Below are positions 53,345 to 63,186 of a stretch of DNA of 64,000 nucleotides, piece after piece; position 1 is the stretch's first letter, and each line of letters starts with the position of its first letter. Below the pieces are notes generated by a model. That model saw only the letters and a list, made by a program, of their open reading frames with translations. It did no database searches and was not told the origin of the DNA. Source of the DNA: Puniceicoccales bacterium (GTDB lineage Bacteria; Verrucomicrobiota; Verrucomicrobiia; Opitutales; UBA953); contig JAISZI010000046.1 of assembly GCA_031269335.1 (NCBI GenBank), forward strand, positions 1 to 64,000, in the 5' to 3' direction. The translations under genes were made by a program, and so were the position numbers.

Positions 53345-54214
53345 ATGAACTTCACGGTAAAAGACTTGCTCGACGCCGGTGTCCACTTCGGACACCAAAG
53401 ACGTCGGTGGAACCCAAAATCTCGCCCCTATGTGTTTGATCACCGCGACGGCGTTTCGATCATAGACCTCGAAAAGACACACGCCTGTCTCGAAAACGCC
53501 ACGAGATTTGTCGAAGATCTCGTCGCCACCGGCAAAGACATCCTCTTCATCGCCACAAAACGCCAGGCTCAAGAACTCATGCGCGAAGCCGCACGTGCCA
53601 GCAACATGCCCTTCTCCGTTAATCGCTGGATGGGCGGCGGCCTGACCAATTTCGCCACGATTAAAAATTCCCTCGAGAAATACCGCCGTTACCTCCGCAT
53701 GGAAAGCGATGGCACCCTCGCCAAAATGCACAAAAAGGAGTCCTCCGCGATAAAACGCCAGGTCGCCCGCATGAATCGCAACTTCGAGGGCATGATCGAA
53801 GTCCGCTCCCTCCCCGGCGCAGTCTTCATCATAGACACAAAAACCGAAGCCAACGCCGTCAACGAAGCCAATAAGCTCGGCATCCCCGTTATCGGGCTTG
53901 TGGACACCAATGCCGACCCGTCCAAAGTGGATTACCCCATCCCAGGCAACGACGATGCCGTGAAATCCGTCCGCCTCATCATCGAAATTATCAGCGAAGC
54001 CATCCAAGCCGGCCTCGTCCGCCGCGACGTCTTGCGCGGTGAACGCCGCACCGTTGACCCCGTCCAAAACGACACCGGACAGACGAGCCAGCCAGAAGTC
54101 ACCATCGACCCCGCAATCGATACTTCTCTCCTGCGTGATGACGACGACGGCGGCAGAAAGAAGTCCCGCCCGCGCTCCCGTTCCGCTCGCCCACGCTCCG
54201 CAAAACCAGACTAA
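53345..54214 (+). CDS. rpsB: 30S ribosomal protein S2
   Basis: Core blocks: LLDAGVHFGHQRRRWNPK at the N-terminus, DILFIATKRQAQ, NRWMGGGLTNFATIKNSL and PVIGLVDTNADPSKVDYPIPGNDDA. About 289 residues, 40 longer than E. coli S2 because of a charged, Arg/Ser-rich C-terminal tail (DDDDGGRKKSRPRSRSA). The start is the ATG of MNFTVKDL; the longer open frame upstream is non-coding. Followed 36 bp later by tsf, the usual pair. The 220 bp upstream contain no clear leader RNA that I could identify. Confidence 0.96.
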   Translation: MNFTVKDLLDAGVHFGHQRRRWNPKSRPYVFDHRDGVSIIDLEKTHACLENATRFVEDLVATGKDILFIATKRQAQELMREAARASNMPFSVNRWMGGGLTNFATIKNSLEKYRRYLRMESDGTLAKMHKKESSAIKRQVARMNRNFEGMIEVRSLPGAVFIIDTKTEANAVNEANKLGIPVIGLVDTNADPSKVDYPIPGNDDAVKSVRLIIEIISEAIQAGLVRRDVLRGERRTVDPVQNDTGQTSQPEVTIDPAIDTSLLRDDDDGGRKKSRPRSRSARPRSAKPD

Positions 54215-54250
54215 CCCTCTCCCCCCGCACACATCATCATCACACGAACA

Positions 54251-55090
54251 ATGGCAAATATCACCGCACAACAAGTGAATAACCTGCGTGCCCGCACCGG
54301 CGTCGGCCTCATGGATTGTAAAAAGGCTCTCGTCGAAACAAACGGAGACGAAGACGCCGCCATCGAGCTGCTCCGCAAAAAAGGTGCCGCCACGCAGATC
54401 AAACGCGCCGACAAAGAATCCAACGAAGGCATTGTCGCCGTCCACCTCAGCGACGACGGCAAAACCGCCGCCATCGCCGAGGTCAACACCGAGACCGATT
54501 TCGTCGCCAAAACCGACAATTTCAAGGCATTCGCCGCCACCGTGGTCCGCCGCGTCTTCGACTCCGGCGAAAATTCCACCGCCAGCCTCGCAGAAGAACT
54601 CTCCACCATCGTCGCCCAAACCGGCGAAAATGTGAAAATCAGCCGCTCCGCCCGCTTCATCCGCGACGGTTACGGCATCCTCGCCTCATACGTCCACAAC
54701 GGCGGAAAAATCGGCGTCCTCGTCGAATTTGCGACATCAGCCGAACCGCCGCCTGCCCTCGCAGCGTTTTCTCGGCAAGTAGCGATGCATATCGCCGCTG
54801 CCGCCCCGCGTTACTTGACCCGAGACGATGTCCCCGCCGACATTATCGCCAAAGAACGCGAAATCGCCATCGCGCTATCAGTGGGAAAACCCGAAGCCGC
54901 GGTAAACAAGCTCGTTTTGGGAAAAATAGAAAAGTATTTCGGCGAAACTTGTCTCCTCGACCAAAAGTTCGTCATAGATAATTCCGGGAAAACAATCAGC
55001 GAACTTCTTGCCGGACAGGCAACGCAAGCAGGGCAAACGGTTAGCATCACGCGCTTCAAACGCTTCCAAGTCGGCGTCCCGCCAGAGTAA
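54251..55090 (+). CDS. tsf: Translation elongation factor Ts
   Basis: Nucleotide exchange factor for EF-Tu. The family signature LRARTGVGLMDCKKALVE is at about residues 12-29, with IVAVHLSDDGK and VNTETDFVAKTDNF following. The C-terminal domain shows the INKFVLG-like block (VNKLVLGKIEKYF) and the ENCLLDQ-type end. 279 residues, normal. Adjacent to rpsB on the same strand. Confidence 0.96.
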   Translation: MANITAQQVNNLRARTGVGLMDCKKALVETNGDEDAAIELLRKKGAATQIKRADKESNEGIVAVHLSDDGKTAAIAEVNTETDFVAKTDNFKAFAATVVRRVFDSGENSTASLAEELSTIVAQTGENVKISRSARFIRDGYGILASYVHNGGKIGVLVEFATSAEPPPALAAFSRQVAMHIAAAAPRYLTRDDVPADIIAKEREIAIALSVGKPEAAVNKLVLGKIEKYFGETCLLDQKFVIDNSGKTISELLAGQATQAGQTVSITRFKRFQVGVPPE

Positions 55091-55220
55091 TCCCCCGTTC
55101 TGTTCCCCTTAACACCACTACCACCGTTTCCAGCAGGAGACGGTGGTGGTTGCGCTTAAAAGCCCCTCCCCCGAAACATCGCACGGAACCCTTTTTCCCC
55201 GCCGGTTTCCTCATCGATGT

Positions 55221-57419
55221 ATGTCCGCTAAAAAACCTTTTTTTCGCCTGACCGCCAGCCTCGCGCATCTCCTTTTTTCTGGCTCCCTCGCGGCTATTCT
55301 CTGCACAGCCGCAAGCGCAGCTAATGATAACAGCAACCGCGACGACCCGCCCCCCTCGCGCTGGCAAATCGCCCCCGACGGCAACGGAATCGTGTGGGAT
55401 GTCCCTGCCAACCCCGCTGACATTGCCGCCGCCAAAAGCGGCCGCCGACCCAGACGCAATGCATCCTGCTTGTCCTGCCACCAAGACACCTTCGAAATGA
55501 GCGGCTTACACATCTCGCCAATTATTACCTACGGCACCTACGGCCTCAGAAACCGCGCCGGCCTCGTCCTTAAACGCAAAATCGTTTGGCCTCTCCTGCG
55601 TAAAAAAAACCCACATACCAACAAAACACATGACCATTGGACGGAGAACTTTGAAAAAAAGGAAGATTCTCCCCGCTTTTGGTTAAATGGCAAAGAGTTG
55701 CGCGACGAAGATGTCCGCCGCTTCCGCCACAGCGACGGCACGCTCACCATCGAAAGCTCCCTCGGCGCCAAGGGAGAAATTGCCCTCAAACGCACCCTCT
55801 TTCCCTCGCCAGACAAACCTGCCTACTTCGAGGAATACAACTTCACGAACACCAGTGCCAACCCCGTTAAACTCCACGTCCCAGCCATTCAGCTAAAAAA
55901 AACCTCAAGACCGGATCAAGGTGTCTATGGAGCGTATGTCATTGAAACCCAATTTAATGAAATCCCAGAAACCACTCTCGCCCCCAACGCCTCCCTCTCC
56001 TCCTGCCTCATCATTAGCGGACGCCGCGCCGATGTTCCGCTCCCACCCCTCAACGCCGCCGCCGAAAAAGCACGCCGCGTCGCCCTCGCCCGCAGCTGGC
56101 AAAACAATATCCGCCTTGAAACCCCCGACGCCATTCTCAACACCGCCTTCGCCTTCGCAAAAATCCGCACGACCGAAAGCATCTTTGACACCGCCGCAGG
56201 TCCCCTCCACAGCCCAGGCGGCGACGCTTACTACGCCGCAGTCTGGGCAAACGACCAAGCCGAATACGCCAACCCATGGTTCGCTTTCACCGGTGACAAA
56301 ATTGCTATCCTCTCGGCTATTAACTGCTTCCAATTATACGCCGCCCGCATGAACCCAGAATGGAACCCCTTGCCAAGTTCCATCATCGACGAGGGGCGCG
56401 GCCACTGGGACGGAGCCGGTGACCGCGGCGACATGGCTATGCTCGCATACGGCGCAACACGTTTCGCCCTCGCACAAGGCGATAAAGCCGTCGCAGAAAA
56501 ACTCTGGCCTCTCATCGAATGGTGCCTCGAATACTCCCGCCGTAAAATAGACCACCGCGGCGTTGTCGCCTCCGATTGCGACGAACTCGAAAACCGCCTC
56601 CCCGCCGGAAAGGCAAATCTTTGCACCTCCTCCCTCCTCTACGACGCTTTGCTTTCCGCCGTCTTCCTCGGACGCGACCTTGGCAAGCCCGCCCCACAAC
56701 TTGACGCCTATTCCTCACAAGCATCCGCCCTCGCTTCCGCCATTGAAAAACACTTTGGCTCCCAAGTCGCTAACTTCCACACCTACCGCTATTTCGACAA
56801 AACCGACATCGCCCAAAACTCAAATTTCAAAGCCTATATAAAGCGACCCGACGCCCTGCGCGCATGGATTTGCATCCCCTTAACCTGCGGAATCCTCCAA
56901 CGCGCAAAAGGCACCACCGACGCGCTTTTCTCGCCTCTCCTCTGGACAAACGATGGCCTCGCAAGCGAAGCAGGTCAGAAAACCTTCTGGGACAGGGCGA
57001 CCCTTTACGCCTTGCGCGGGGTGTTTTCTGCCGGCGAAACCGAACGCGCCCTCGAATTTCTCTCAAAATACAGCCGCCGCCGCTTGCTCGGCGAACATGT
57101 CCCCTACCCGGTCGAATCTTTTCCAGAAGGAAACCAACGCCACCTCGCAGCTGAAAGTGCCCTCTATTGCCGCATTTTCTCCGAAGGCGTTTTCGGCATC
57201 CGCCCCACAGGCCTGCGCTCTTTCGCCTGCACGCCCCGCCTCCCCAAGGCATGGCAATCCATGGCTCTGCGCCGCATTCACGCTTTCGGCGAAATTTTTG
57301 ATGTGGAAATCTCCCGCGCCGCCGACACCGAAACAATTAACATCGGCATAACGCCCGCCGGCAAAAAGAAACAAGAATACACCGCCAAGCCCGGCAAAAC
57401 CGTGCACGTAAAGTTTTGA
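55221..57419 (+). CDS. Exported glycosidase-like protein (alpha-L-rhamnosidase-type six-hairpin fold)
   Basis: From the ATG of MSAKKPFF the protein has 732 residues with a signal peptide (LAHLLFSGSLAAILCTAASA). After a beta-rich domain (about 90-290) with ITYGTYGLRNRAG and FEEYNFTNTSANP comes an (alpha/alpha)6-type barrel with PGGDAYYAAVWANDQAEY, RGHWDGAGDRGDMAMLAYG and WTNDGLASEAGQKTFWDRA, patterns found in GH78/GH63-like and glycogen-debranching-like enzymes. I cannot fix the GH family. A CLSCH sequence near residue 68 would fit a haem motif but lies in the conserved N-terminal block and is probably chance. Its neighbours, two TIM-barrel isomerases, suggest a sugar pathway. Confidence 0.75.
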   Translation: MSAKKPFFRLTASLAHLLFSGSLAAILCTAASAANDNSNRDDPPPSRWQIAPDGNGIVWDVPANPADIAAAKSGRRPRRNASCLSCHQDTFEMSGLHISPIITYGTYGLRNRAGLVLKRKIVWPLLRKKNPHTNKTHDHWTENFEKKEDSPRFWLNGKELRDEDVRRFRHSDGTLTIESSLGAKGEIALKRTLFPSPDKPAYFEEYNFTNTSANPVKLHVPAIQLKKTSRPDQGVYGAYVIETQFNEIPETTLAPNASLSSCLIISGRRADVPLPPLNAAAEKARRVALARSWQNNIRLETPDAILNTAFAFAKIRTTESIFDTAAGPLHSPGGDAYYAAVWANDQAEYANPWFAFTGDKIAILSAINCFQLYAARMNPEWNPLPSSIIDEGRGHWDGAGDRGDMAMLAYGATRFALAQGDKAVAEKLWPLIEWCLEYSRRKIDHRGVVASDCDELENRLPAGKANLCTSSLLYDALLSAVFLGRDLGKPAPQLDAYSSQASALASAIEKHFGSQVANFHTYRYFDKTDIAQNSNFKAYIKRPDALRAWICIPLTCGILQRAKGTTDALFSPLLWTNDGLASEAGQKTFWDRATLYALRGVFSAGETERALEFLSKYSRRRLLGEHVPYPVESFPEGNQRHLAAESALYCRIFSEGVFGIRPTGLRSFACTPRLPKAWQSMALRRIHAFGEIFDVEISRAADTETINIGITPAGKKKQEYTAKPGKTVHVKF

Positions 57420-57497
57420 CCGCCCCCGCCCCTTTTTTTCCGCCTTTTTCAAAAAAACGTTGCTTTTGCGCCTTCGTCAAAAAATCTACCATCCTCC

Positions 57498-58547
<1,050 letters not shown>

Positions 58548-58598
58548 TTACCCCGCGAACACAAATAAAAATCCGCTAACACCCAACTCGCGACAAAT

Positions 58599-59444
58599 AT
58601 GCCAACAAAAATCAAGTTCGGTTCCGAAGTTTACACGTGGTTCATGCAAAACGGCGGAGCCGCCTACGATAACAAACTCGATCACATCGTAGAAGTTATT
58701 GCCCGTGCAGGCTTTGAAGGTGTCGAACCAATGGTGTTGGAACACCTTCCAAACTACTGGCTCGGCAATTTCAAAGACCCAGCCAAGCTGAAAGACACAC
58801 TGGCAAAATACAACCTGCGCCTCTGTGGCCTCTCCCTCACTTGCGGCTGGCGCGAGGAACGCGAAACAGACGCCGAACGCACCGCCGCCGATTACGCAAT
58901 TTCCGTCCTGAAACACTTCCCAAACGCCCTGCTCGGAACAGTCCAGCTCCCCTCCGGCCGCAAAAACTTGCAAGAACGCCGCCTCAACCTCGCCAAAAAC
59001 GTCAACGCCGTCTCGCGCCGCGCCCACGACGCTGGCGTCACTTGCAGCTTCCACCCAAACAGCCCCCCCCACTCCATCATCCGCACCCAAGAAGATTACA
59101 ACGTAGTGCTAAATAGCCTCGACCCCGCAGTCACAGGCTGGACACCGGACGTCGGTCATATCATCCGCGGCGGAATGAACATCATCGCGACCCTGAACCA
59201 ATGGCATCACCTCGTAAATCACGTCCACTACAAGGACTTCTCCGGCAACGGTGCCGAGCCATGGGCACAAATGGGTTCCGGCAAAGTTGACTTCCACCAA
59301 ATAACAGAGTGGCTTGTCGCCCATGATTACGCAGGCTGGATCGTCTGCGAAGACGAATGCCACGACGCCATCTACGACCCCGACAAGGTCACACTCCAAA
59401 ACGGCGCATGGTGCAGCGAACAACTCCAACCGCTCTTAAGCTGA
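58599..59444 (+). CDS. Sugar phosphate isomerase/epimerase family protein (IolE-like TIM barrel)
   Basis: 281 residues. GFEGVEPMVLEHL lies in strand two of the barrel, SFHPNSPPHSIIRT and the metal-binding ADVGHIIRGG-like block (TPDVGHIIRGGMNI) follow, then HVHYKDF near the C-terminus and IVCEDECHDAIYDP with the last metal ligand. It resembles IolE/xylose-isomerase-like proteins of inositol and sugar metabolism. It is the third gene in a putative sugar unit with the glycosidase-like and the other TIM-barrel gene. Confidence 0.83.
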   Translation: MPTKIKFGSEVYTWFMQNGGAAYDNKLDHIVEVIARAGFEGVEPMVLEHLPNYWLGNFKDPAKLKDTLAKYNLRLCGLSLTCGWREERETDAERTAADYAISVLKHFPNALLGTVQLPSGRKNLQERRLNLAKNVNAVSRRAHDAGVTCSFHPNSPPHSIIRTQEDYNVVLNSLDPAVTGWTPDVGHIIRGGMNIIATLNQWHHLVNHVHYKDFSGNGAEPWAQMGSGKVDFHQITEWLVAHDYAGWIVCEDECHDAIYDPDKVTLQNGAWCSEQLQPLLS

Positions 59445-59674
59445 CACGCAACACGCCCCCATAAAAGAACATTGCCAAAGAAATTTTTGCGCTGCGCTGC
59501 GATGAGATGCCCCAGCCTGTGCCCTTTGCAGAAACGCGCCCCGACGGCATCTCCGCATTTTGATACGGGTTCCTACGAAGCTCTTTTCAGTCCGTCTGTT
59601 CATGCAAAATCCCTTTTCCCTAAAAATGGTTTCAGCAAAAACGCTGAACGACCAAGGGCGGTAGCTGCAACACT

Positions 59675-59696
59675 GTGAAAATACCGTGAAAATACC
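59675..59696. repeat. Tandem 11-bp repeat upstream of kdsB
   Basis: GTGAAAATACC appears twice without a gap (59675-59685 and 59686-59696), just before a GCCCCGCCC stretch and 38 bp before the kdsB start. The rest of the roughly 290-bp gap (59445-59734) shows no gene. It could be a binding site or a slipped-strand duplication. Confidence 0.5.
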
Positions 59697-59734
59697 GCCC
59701 CGCCCGCCATTCACCGCCTTCAAAAAAAACACCA

Positions 59735-60496
59735 ATGAGCGTCACCGTCGTCATCCCAGCCCGTCTCGCCTCCACCCGCCTGCCGCGAAAAGTCCTCCTC
59801 GACCTCTGCGGAAAACCCGTCATCCAGCACGTCTGGGAACGCGCCAAAAAAATGCGATCCGCCGACCGCATCGTGATTCTCGCCGATGGCGCAGAGATCG
59901 CGCAAGTCGCGCACGCATTCGGCGCAGAAGTCATTTTGACTCCACCGGAATGCCCCTCCGGCACCGCCCGCCTCGCCGCTGCATTGGAAAAATTACCCGG
60001 CGATTTCTTCCTCAATATCCAAGGCGATGAACCTTGCATCCCCCCGGAACTCCTCGACGCCATCGTAACCCGTTGGCAACAAACACACTGCGAATTAGTC
60101 ACCGCCGTCGCCCGCCTGCTCGACCCCGAAAAACTCGCCAGCCCCAATGTCGTAAAAGTCGTCCGCGACAAAAACGACCGCGCCATCTACTTCTCCCGCA
60201 GCCCCGTCCCTTTCCGCCGCGGATTGCCAATCACAGAATGGCTCGCCGACGGCTCCGTAAGCTACTTTTCCCACATCGGCGTCTATGGATACACCCGCGA
60301 CAGCGTCGTCACCTACGCTTCCCTGCCAATATCACGCCTCGAACAAATCGAATCCCTCGAACAACTTCGTTTCATCGAACACGGCAAAACCTTCCAAACC
60401 GTCGAAACCGACTACCACCCCGTCTCTATTGACACCCCGGACGACATGGAAAAAGCACGCCAATTATTCACACGCGGAACACGCGATTTTCCGTAA
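59735..60496 (+). CDS. kdsB: 3-deoxy-manno-octulosonate cytidylyltransferase
   Basis: Activates Kdo as CMP-Kdo for lipopolysaccharide synthesis. The nucleotide-binding start VVIPARLASTRLPRKVLLDL, DFFLNIQGDEPCIPPE, FSRSPVPFRRG and the ending YHPVSIDTPDDMEKA are all standard. 253 residues, normal. Together with lpxK at 2-3 kb it shows that the organism makes a Kdo-containing lipid A. Convergent with the WYL regulator across a long hairpin. Confidence 0.96.
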   Translation: MSVTVVIPARLASTRLPRKVLLDLCGKPVIQHVWERAKKMRSADRIVILADGAEIAQVAHAFGAEVILTPPECPSGTARLAAALEKLPGDFFLNIQGDEPCIPPELLDAIVTRWQQTHCELVTAVARLLDPEKLASPNVVKVVRDKNDRAIYFSRSPVPFRRGLPITEWLADGSVSYFSHIGVYGYTRDSVVTYASLPISRLEQIESLEQLRFIEHGKTFQTVETDYHPVSIDTPDDMEKARQLFTRGTRDFP

Positions 60497-60545
60497 AAAA
60501 ACCCGCAATCACAGAGCATTCCCCCAAATTACCCCAAAACAGAAC

Positions 60546-60590
60546 CGCCCGCCCCCCAGGTGTCCGGAGACACCCAGGCGGCGGGCGGGC
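60546..60590. terminator. Long GC-rich hairpin between convergent kdsB and the WYL gene
   Basis: GGTGTC-cgga-GACACC at the tip (60559-60574) is extended by CCGCCCGCC on the left and GGCGGGCGGG on the right. There is no T-run on either side, so it is a terminator by position and stem strength only. Confidence 0.55.
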
Positions 60591-60610
60591 AATCTTGCTA
60601 AACCAGAAGG

Positions 60611-61429
60611 TTACGCTGCTTCAGCTGGTTTCTCGCGAGAGACCTTGAACAAGACCTTCCCTTCTTCCGGCGACCAAAGCGACTTGAAATACTTCTCCGC
60701 ATACGGAGCCATCACTTCATTAACCGTCACCCGTAACACGCCGTTTTCCGTATGGTAGTCCAACTCCAGCTCGCGGCGAAGTAACTCGCTCAGCTCTGGG
60801 TTGATCTCCACACGAAGCACCACGAAGGTCTTCCATGCGACATCTTCCGACAATGGACTTTCCAACGGCAGTGGCTTGCCAGCCCGTTCTATGCGAGCCA
60901 AGGCAAAGTCGCCAAACTTCGCGCCGTCAAAATCCCATGCCCTCACATGCCAACGGTGTCCGTCATGCGCCCATGCCCGCGGAGCAATCCGTAGTTCACG
61001 CGCCGCACCTTTTTCTGGCGAGCGGTAAGTAACCTGCACGGAACGTTCCTGTGCGATCGCTTGAAAAAGTGCCTGTTGCACCGCCAACGGAGCCGTCCTC
61101 ACCGGAAACTCGAAACGCTCCACTGGCGCCGCAAGCCCTACCGCACTCGACGCAGAAAACGTTTTCACCGCCTCCGCCAAATCCGGCGTGTGCACCGCTG
61201 GTTTTGCTCCAGCTGCCCACCGGTAACACTTTACACCCAAGTCATATGCCAACGCACTCGGATTCGCTTGTTGGTATAACTTTAGGTCAGCCGTCGCTTG
61301 CGCCAGGGACAAACCAAACTCGCCAGCGATATCATTACGGTTCACCAGCCCGCGCCAGAACAATGCCTGTTCCATGAAGCGCAGACGCCTCTTTGTCTTG
61401 AAAAAAGACATTTTTGTTAGATTTCCCAT
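60611..61429 (-). CDS. WYL-domain transcriptional regulator, BrxR/CapW-like
   Basis: The protein starts with a winged helix containing RLRFMEQALFWRGLVNRNDI, then FGLSLAQATADLKLYQ and YDLGVKCYRW, a pattern typical of the BrxR/CapW regulators that control defence loci. A WYL domain follows at about residues 120-200 (VQVTYRSPEKG, RAWAHDGHRWHVRAWDFD, FALARIERA), and the last third has the WCX-type end. Start is the ATG of MGNLTKMS (272 residues); ATGs at 61411 and 61477 are also open. It is divergent from an AlkD-type repair gene with about 350 bp between them. No BREX, CBASS or Retron genes are near. Confidence 0.85.
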   Translation of the reverse strand: MGNLTKMSFFKTKRRLRFMEQALFWRGLVNRNDIAGEFGLSLAQATADLKLYQQANPSALAYDLGVKCYRWAAGAKPAVHTPDLAEAVKTFSASSAVGLAAPVERFEFPVRTAPLAVQQALFQAIAQERSVQVTYRSPEKGAARELRIAPRAWAHDGHRWHVRAWDFDGAKFGDFALARIERAGKPLPLESPLSEDVAWKTFVVLRVEINPELSELLRRELELDYHTENGVLRVTVNEVMAPYAEKYFKSLWSPEEGKVLFKVSREKPAEAA

Positions 61430-61776
61430 GCCCACACCCCAACAGAATAAAACAGGGTTTGCAACAATTTTTATCACAATTCTTTTTTCAAATTTCCCAA
61501 CAGACCTTTTTCAGGAAGAATACCACCATGCCTCACAGAATTGTCTTCCTCCATCTTCCCTCGCATAGACCATTTTTGCCGGACGTCAGGAACCTACCGC
61601 CCCTCCGCCGCATTTTCCCCACCAGCATCCCCCAAAAAAACCGCCGACGCTCCCGCGCCAGCGCTTGCCTCGCCGCCAGGTGCCCTTTTTGACCAAAAAC
61701 AAGAAGATTGCCTCCGCCACGCCATCCCGCATGACTCCAACTCAAAGCCGCTTTCAATGCGGCGCGTAAAAATACC
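61430..61776. promoter_or_regulatory. Divergent control region between the WYL and AlkD-type genes
   Basis: About 350 bp without a gene. The first 80 bp are AT-rich (61441-61500), suiting a WYL promoter. CCCAACAGA occurs twice (61438-61446 and 61496-61504), which could be operator halves. A GCCGC-tttcaat-GCGGC hairpin lies near 61749-61765, just before the AlkD start. Confidence 0.4.
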
Positions 61777-62481
61777 ATGCCCGCCGAAATCATCCTACAA
61801 AAACTCTTTTTGGTGTCCGATCCCGAAAGGGCTGCAACCCAGCAATGTTACTTCAAGACGGGCAAGGGGCAGTATGCGGAAGGCGATGTCATGCTTGGCG
61901 TCACCACCCCCCTCGTCAAAAAAATCGTCAAGGAAACTTCCCCGCTTTCTTTCGCTGAAATTCAGACGCTTCTTGATTCCCGTTATCACGAGGCGCGGAT
62001 GGTCGGGCTGCAGCTGTTGGTCAAACAATTTCAAAAGACGCAGGACGAGAATGGACAACAAAAGGTCTTTGATTTCTACTTGAAGAACGCCCGCAAAGCA
62101 AACAACTGGGATTTGGTAGATGCAAGTTGCCCGAAAATTGTGGGAGCGTGGTTGTTGGATAAAACGGACAGAAGCGTTTTGTATCACATGGCGAAAAGCG
62201 ATAATTTGTGGGAACAACGAATTGCCATTGTCGCGACATGGATGTTTATCAAACACGGGCAGCTCGACGATACTTTGCATATCGCAGAAAAACTGCTCTC
62301 CCATAAACACGACTTGATACATAAAGCTACCGGTTGGATGCTGCGCGAAGTAGGAAAGAAAAATAAAGCGGTTTTGATTGGGTTTCTTGACGTTCACCGG
62401 AGTAAAATGCCGCGCACAATGCTCCGCTACGCCATAGAGCGTTTTTCAGCAGCGGAACGGTCGCATTTCATGCGAAAATAA
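61777..62481 (+). CDS. DNA alkylation repair protein, AlkD type
   Basis: 234 residues of helical HEAT-like repeats, the fold of AlkC/AlkD DNA glycosylases that remove alkylated purines. Typical blocks are LGVTTPLVKKIVKE, HEARMVGLQLLVKQF, NNWDLVDASCPKIVGAW (with the conserved Trp-Asp) and WMLREVGKKN near the end. Start is the ATG of MPAEIILQ. Cytoplasmic. Divergent from the WYL regulator, suggesting control by it. Confidence 0.9.
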   Translation: MPAEIILQKLFLVSDPERAATQQCYFKTGKGQYAEGDVMLGVTTPLVKKIVKETSPLSFAEIQTLLDSRYHEARMVGLQLLVKQFQKTQDENGQQKVFDFYLKNARKANNWDLVDASCPKIVGAWLLDKTDRSVLYHMAKSDNLWEQRIAIVATWMFIKHGQLDDTLHIAEKLLSHKHDLIHKATGWMLREVGKKNKAVLIGFLDVHRSKMPRTMLRYAIERFSAAERSHFMRK

Positions 62482-62608
62482 TGTCTGCCCAGCAATGCCA
62501 CAGAAGAAGAAATTGCTTGCCAATAAACGGGTTACGTCAAACCGCTGTTCTTGGCGGGCATTCTTTCCAATTTGACAAGTTGGACGAAAAAGGTAAAAAA
62601 ACGTTAAA

Positions 62609-62881
62609 ATGAAAAAGTTACTTTCTGCTTCGTTCTGGATTGTTATGCTGGTGCACATTGTTGTTTTCACCGGAATTGGTTTATTTACGGAGCGCGGCTG
62701 GCAATTACTGGCTATTTTTCTCGCAGGCCTGACCTTGCTCTTAGTTCTGTTTTGGGGCACTAAGTTGTATTCCAAACGACACCCAGAAAAACGGCGGCTC
62801 GCGGCACTAATTGCGTTTTTTCAATCACGCGGCAAAAAGCGAGAAAATATTCCGATAAAAAAATGCGAAAGGAAAGAATAA
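62609..62881 (+). CDS. Small membrane protein of unknown function
   Basis: 90 residues. Two transmembrane helices are plain: about 8-26 (SFWIVMLVHIVVFTGIGLF) and about 32-50 (LLAIFLAGLTLLLVLFWGTKLY), followed by a basic tail with KRHPEKRRL and a run of Lys/Arg/Glu. No family recognised. The 127-bp gap from the AlkD-type gene and the AT-rich start suggest its own promoter. Confidence 0.65.
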   Translation: MKKLLSASFWIVMLVHIVVFTGIGLFTERGWQLLAIFLAGLTLLLVLFWGTKLYSKRHPEKRRLAALIAFFQSRGKKRENIPIKKCERKE

Positions 62882-63182
62882 TGCAGACATCTTTTCCCGC
62901 AAAGATGGCGCATTTTTTTACAAGCTCACCTTAGTCCGACGCCGGTTAAGATGCTTTCCTGTCGATTTCGCCAAGCGAAAACCGCGCCCTTGCCGCGCAT
63001 GACGCCAGCGCGGGACGGTTTTTGCGGGAACTTTTTTTGATTTGCATTGTTTCCCCCGCCGTGGAAAATGTATCGCACAAATCGTCCTTTGTTCGCTTTG
63101 AGCGAAACGTATTCCGCATCAAGGAGATCCGTATCACTGGCGCAAGCAGCGCAAAAGTCACCACAAACCAAACCAGAACACC
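62882..63182. other. Interval before the HzsA-related gene
   Basis: About 300 bp without a full gene. A stop-free frame at 62950-63186 (see below) ends by overlapping the next start codon; otherwise I see no promoter, hairpin or RNA gene. Confidence 0.45.
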
Positions 63183-63186
63183 ATGA
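62950..63186 (+). pseudogene. Stop-free frame resembling the end of a discoidin-type domain
   Basis: The frame is open for 78 codons with no ATG and ends in a TGA that overlaps the ATG of the next gene (ATGA at 63183-63186). Its last third reads SSFVRFERNVFRIKEIRITG, which is reminiscent of the closing strand of F5/8 type C (discoidin) domains. It may be the remnant of a gene once coupled to the HzsA-related gene, or chance. Weak evidence. Confidence 0.25.

Noticed and set aside
55440-55500. CLSCH in the glycosidase-like protein as a c-type haem site
   Set aside because: A single CxxCH occurs in a block that looks like a conserved part of the glycosidase N-terminus; no second motif, no cytochrome-like context.
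61533-61793. Minus-strand open frame between the WYL and AlkD-type genes
   Set aside because: Arg/Gly/Leu-rich antisense-type frame without a recognisable motif or ribosome site; treated as intergenic.
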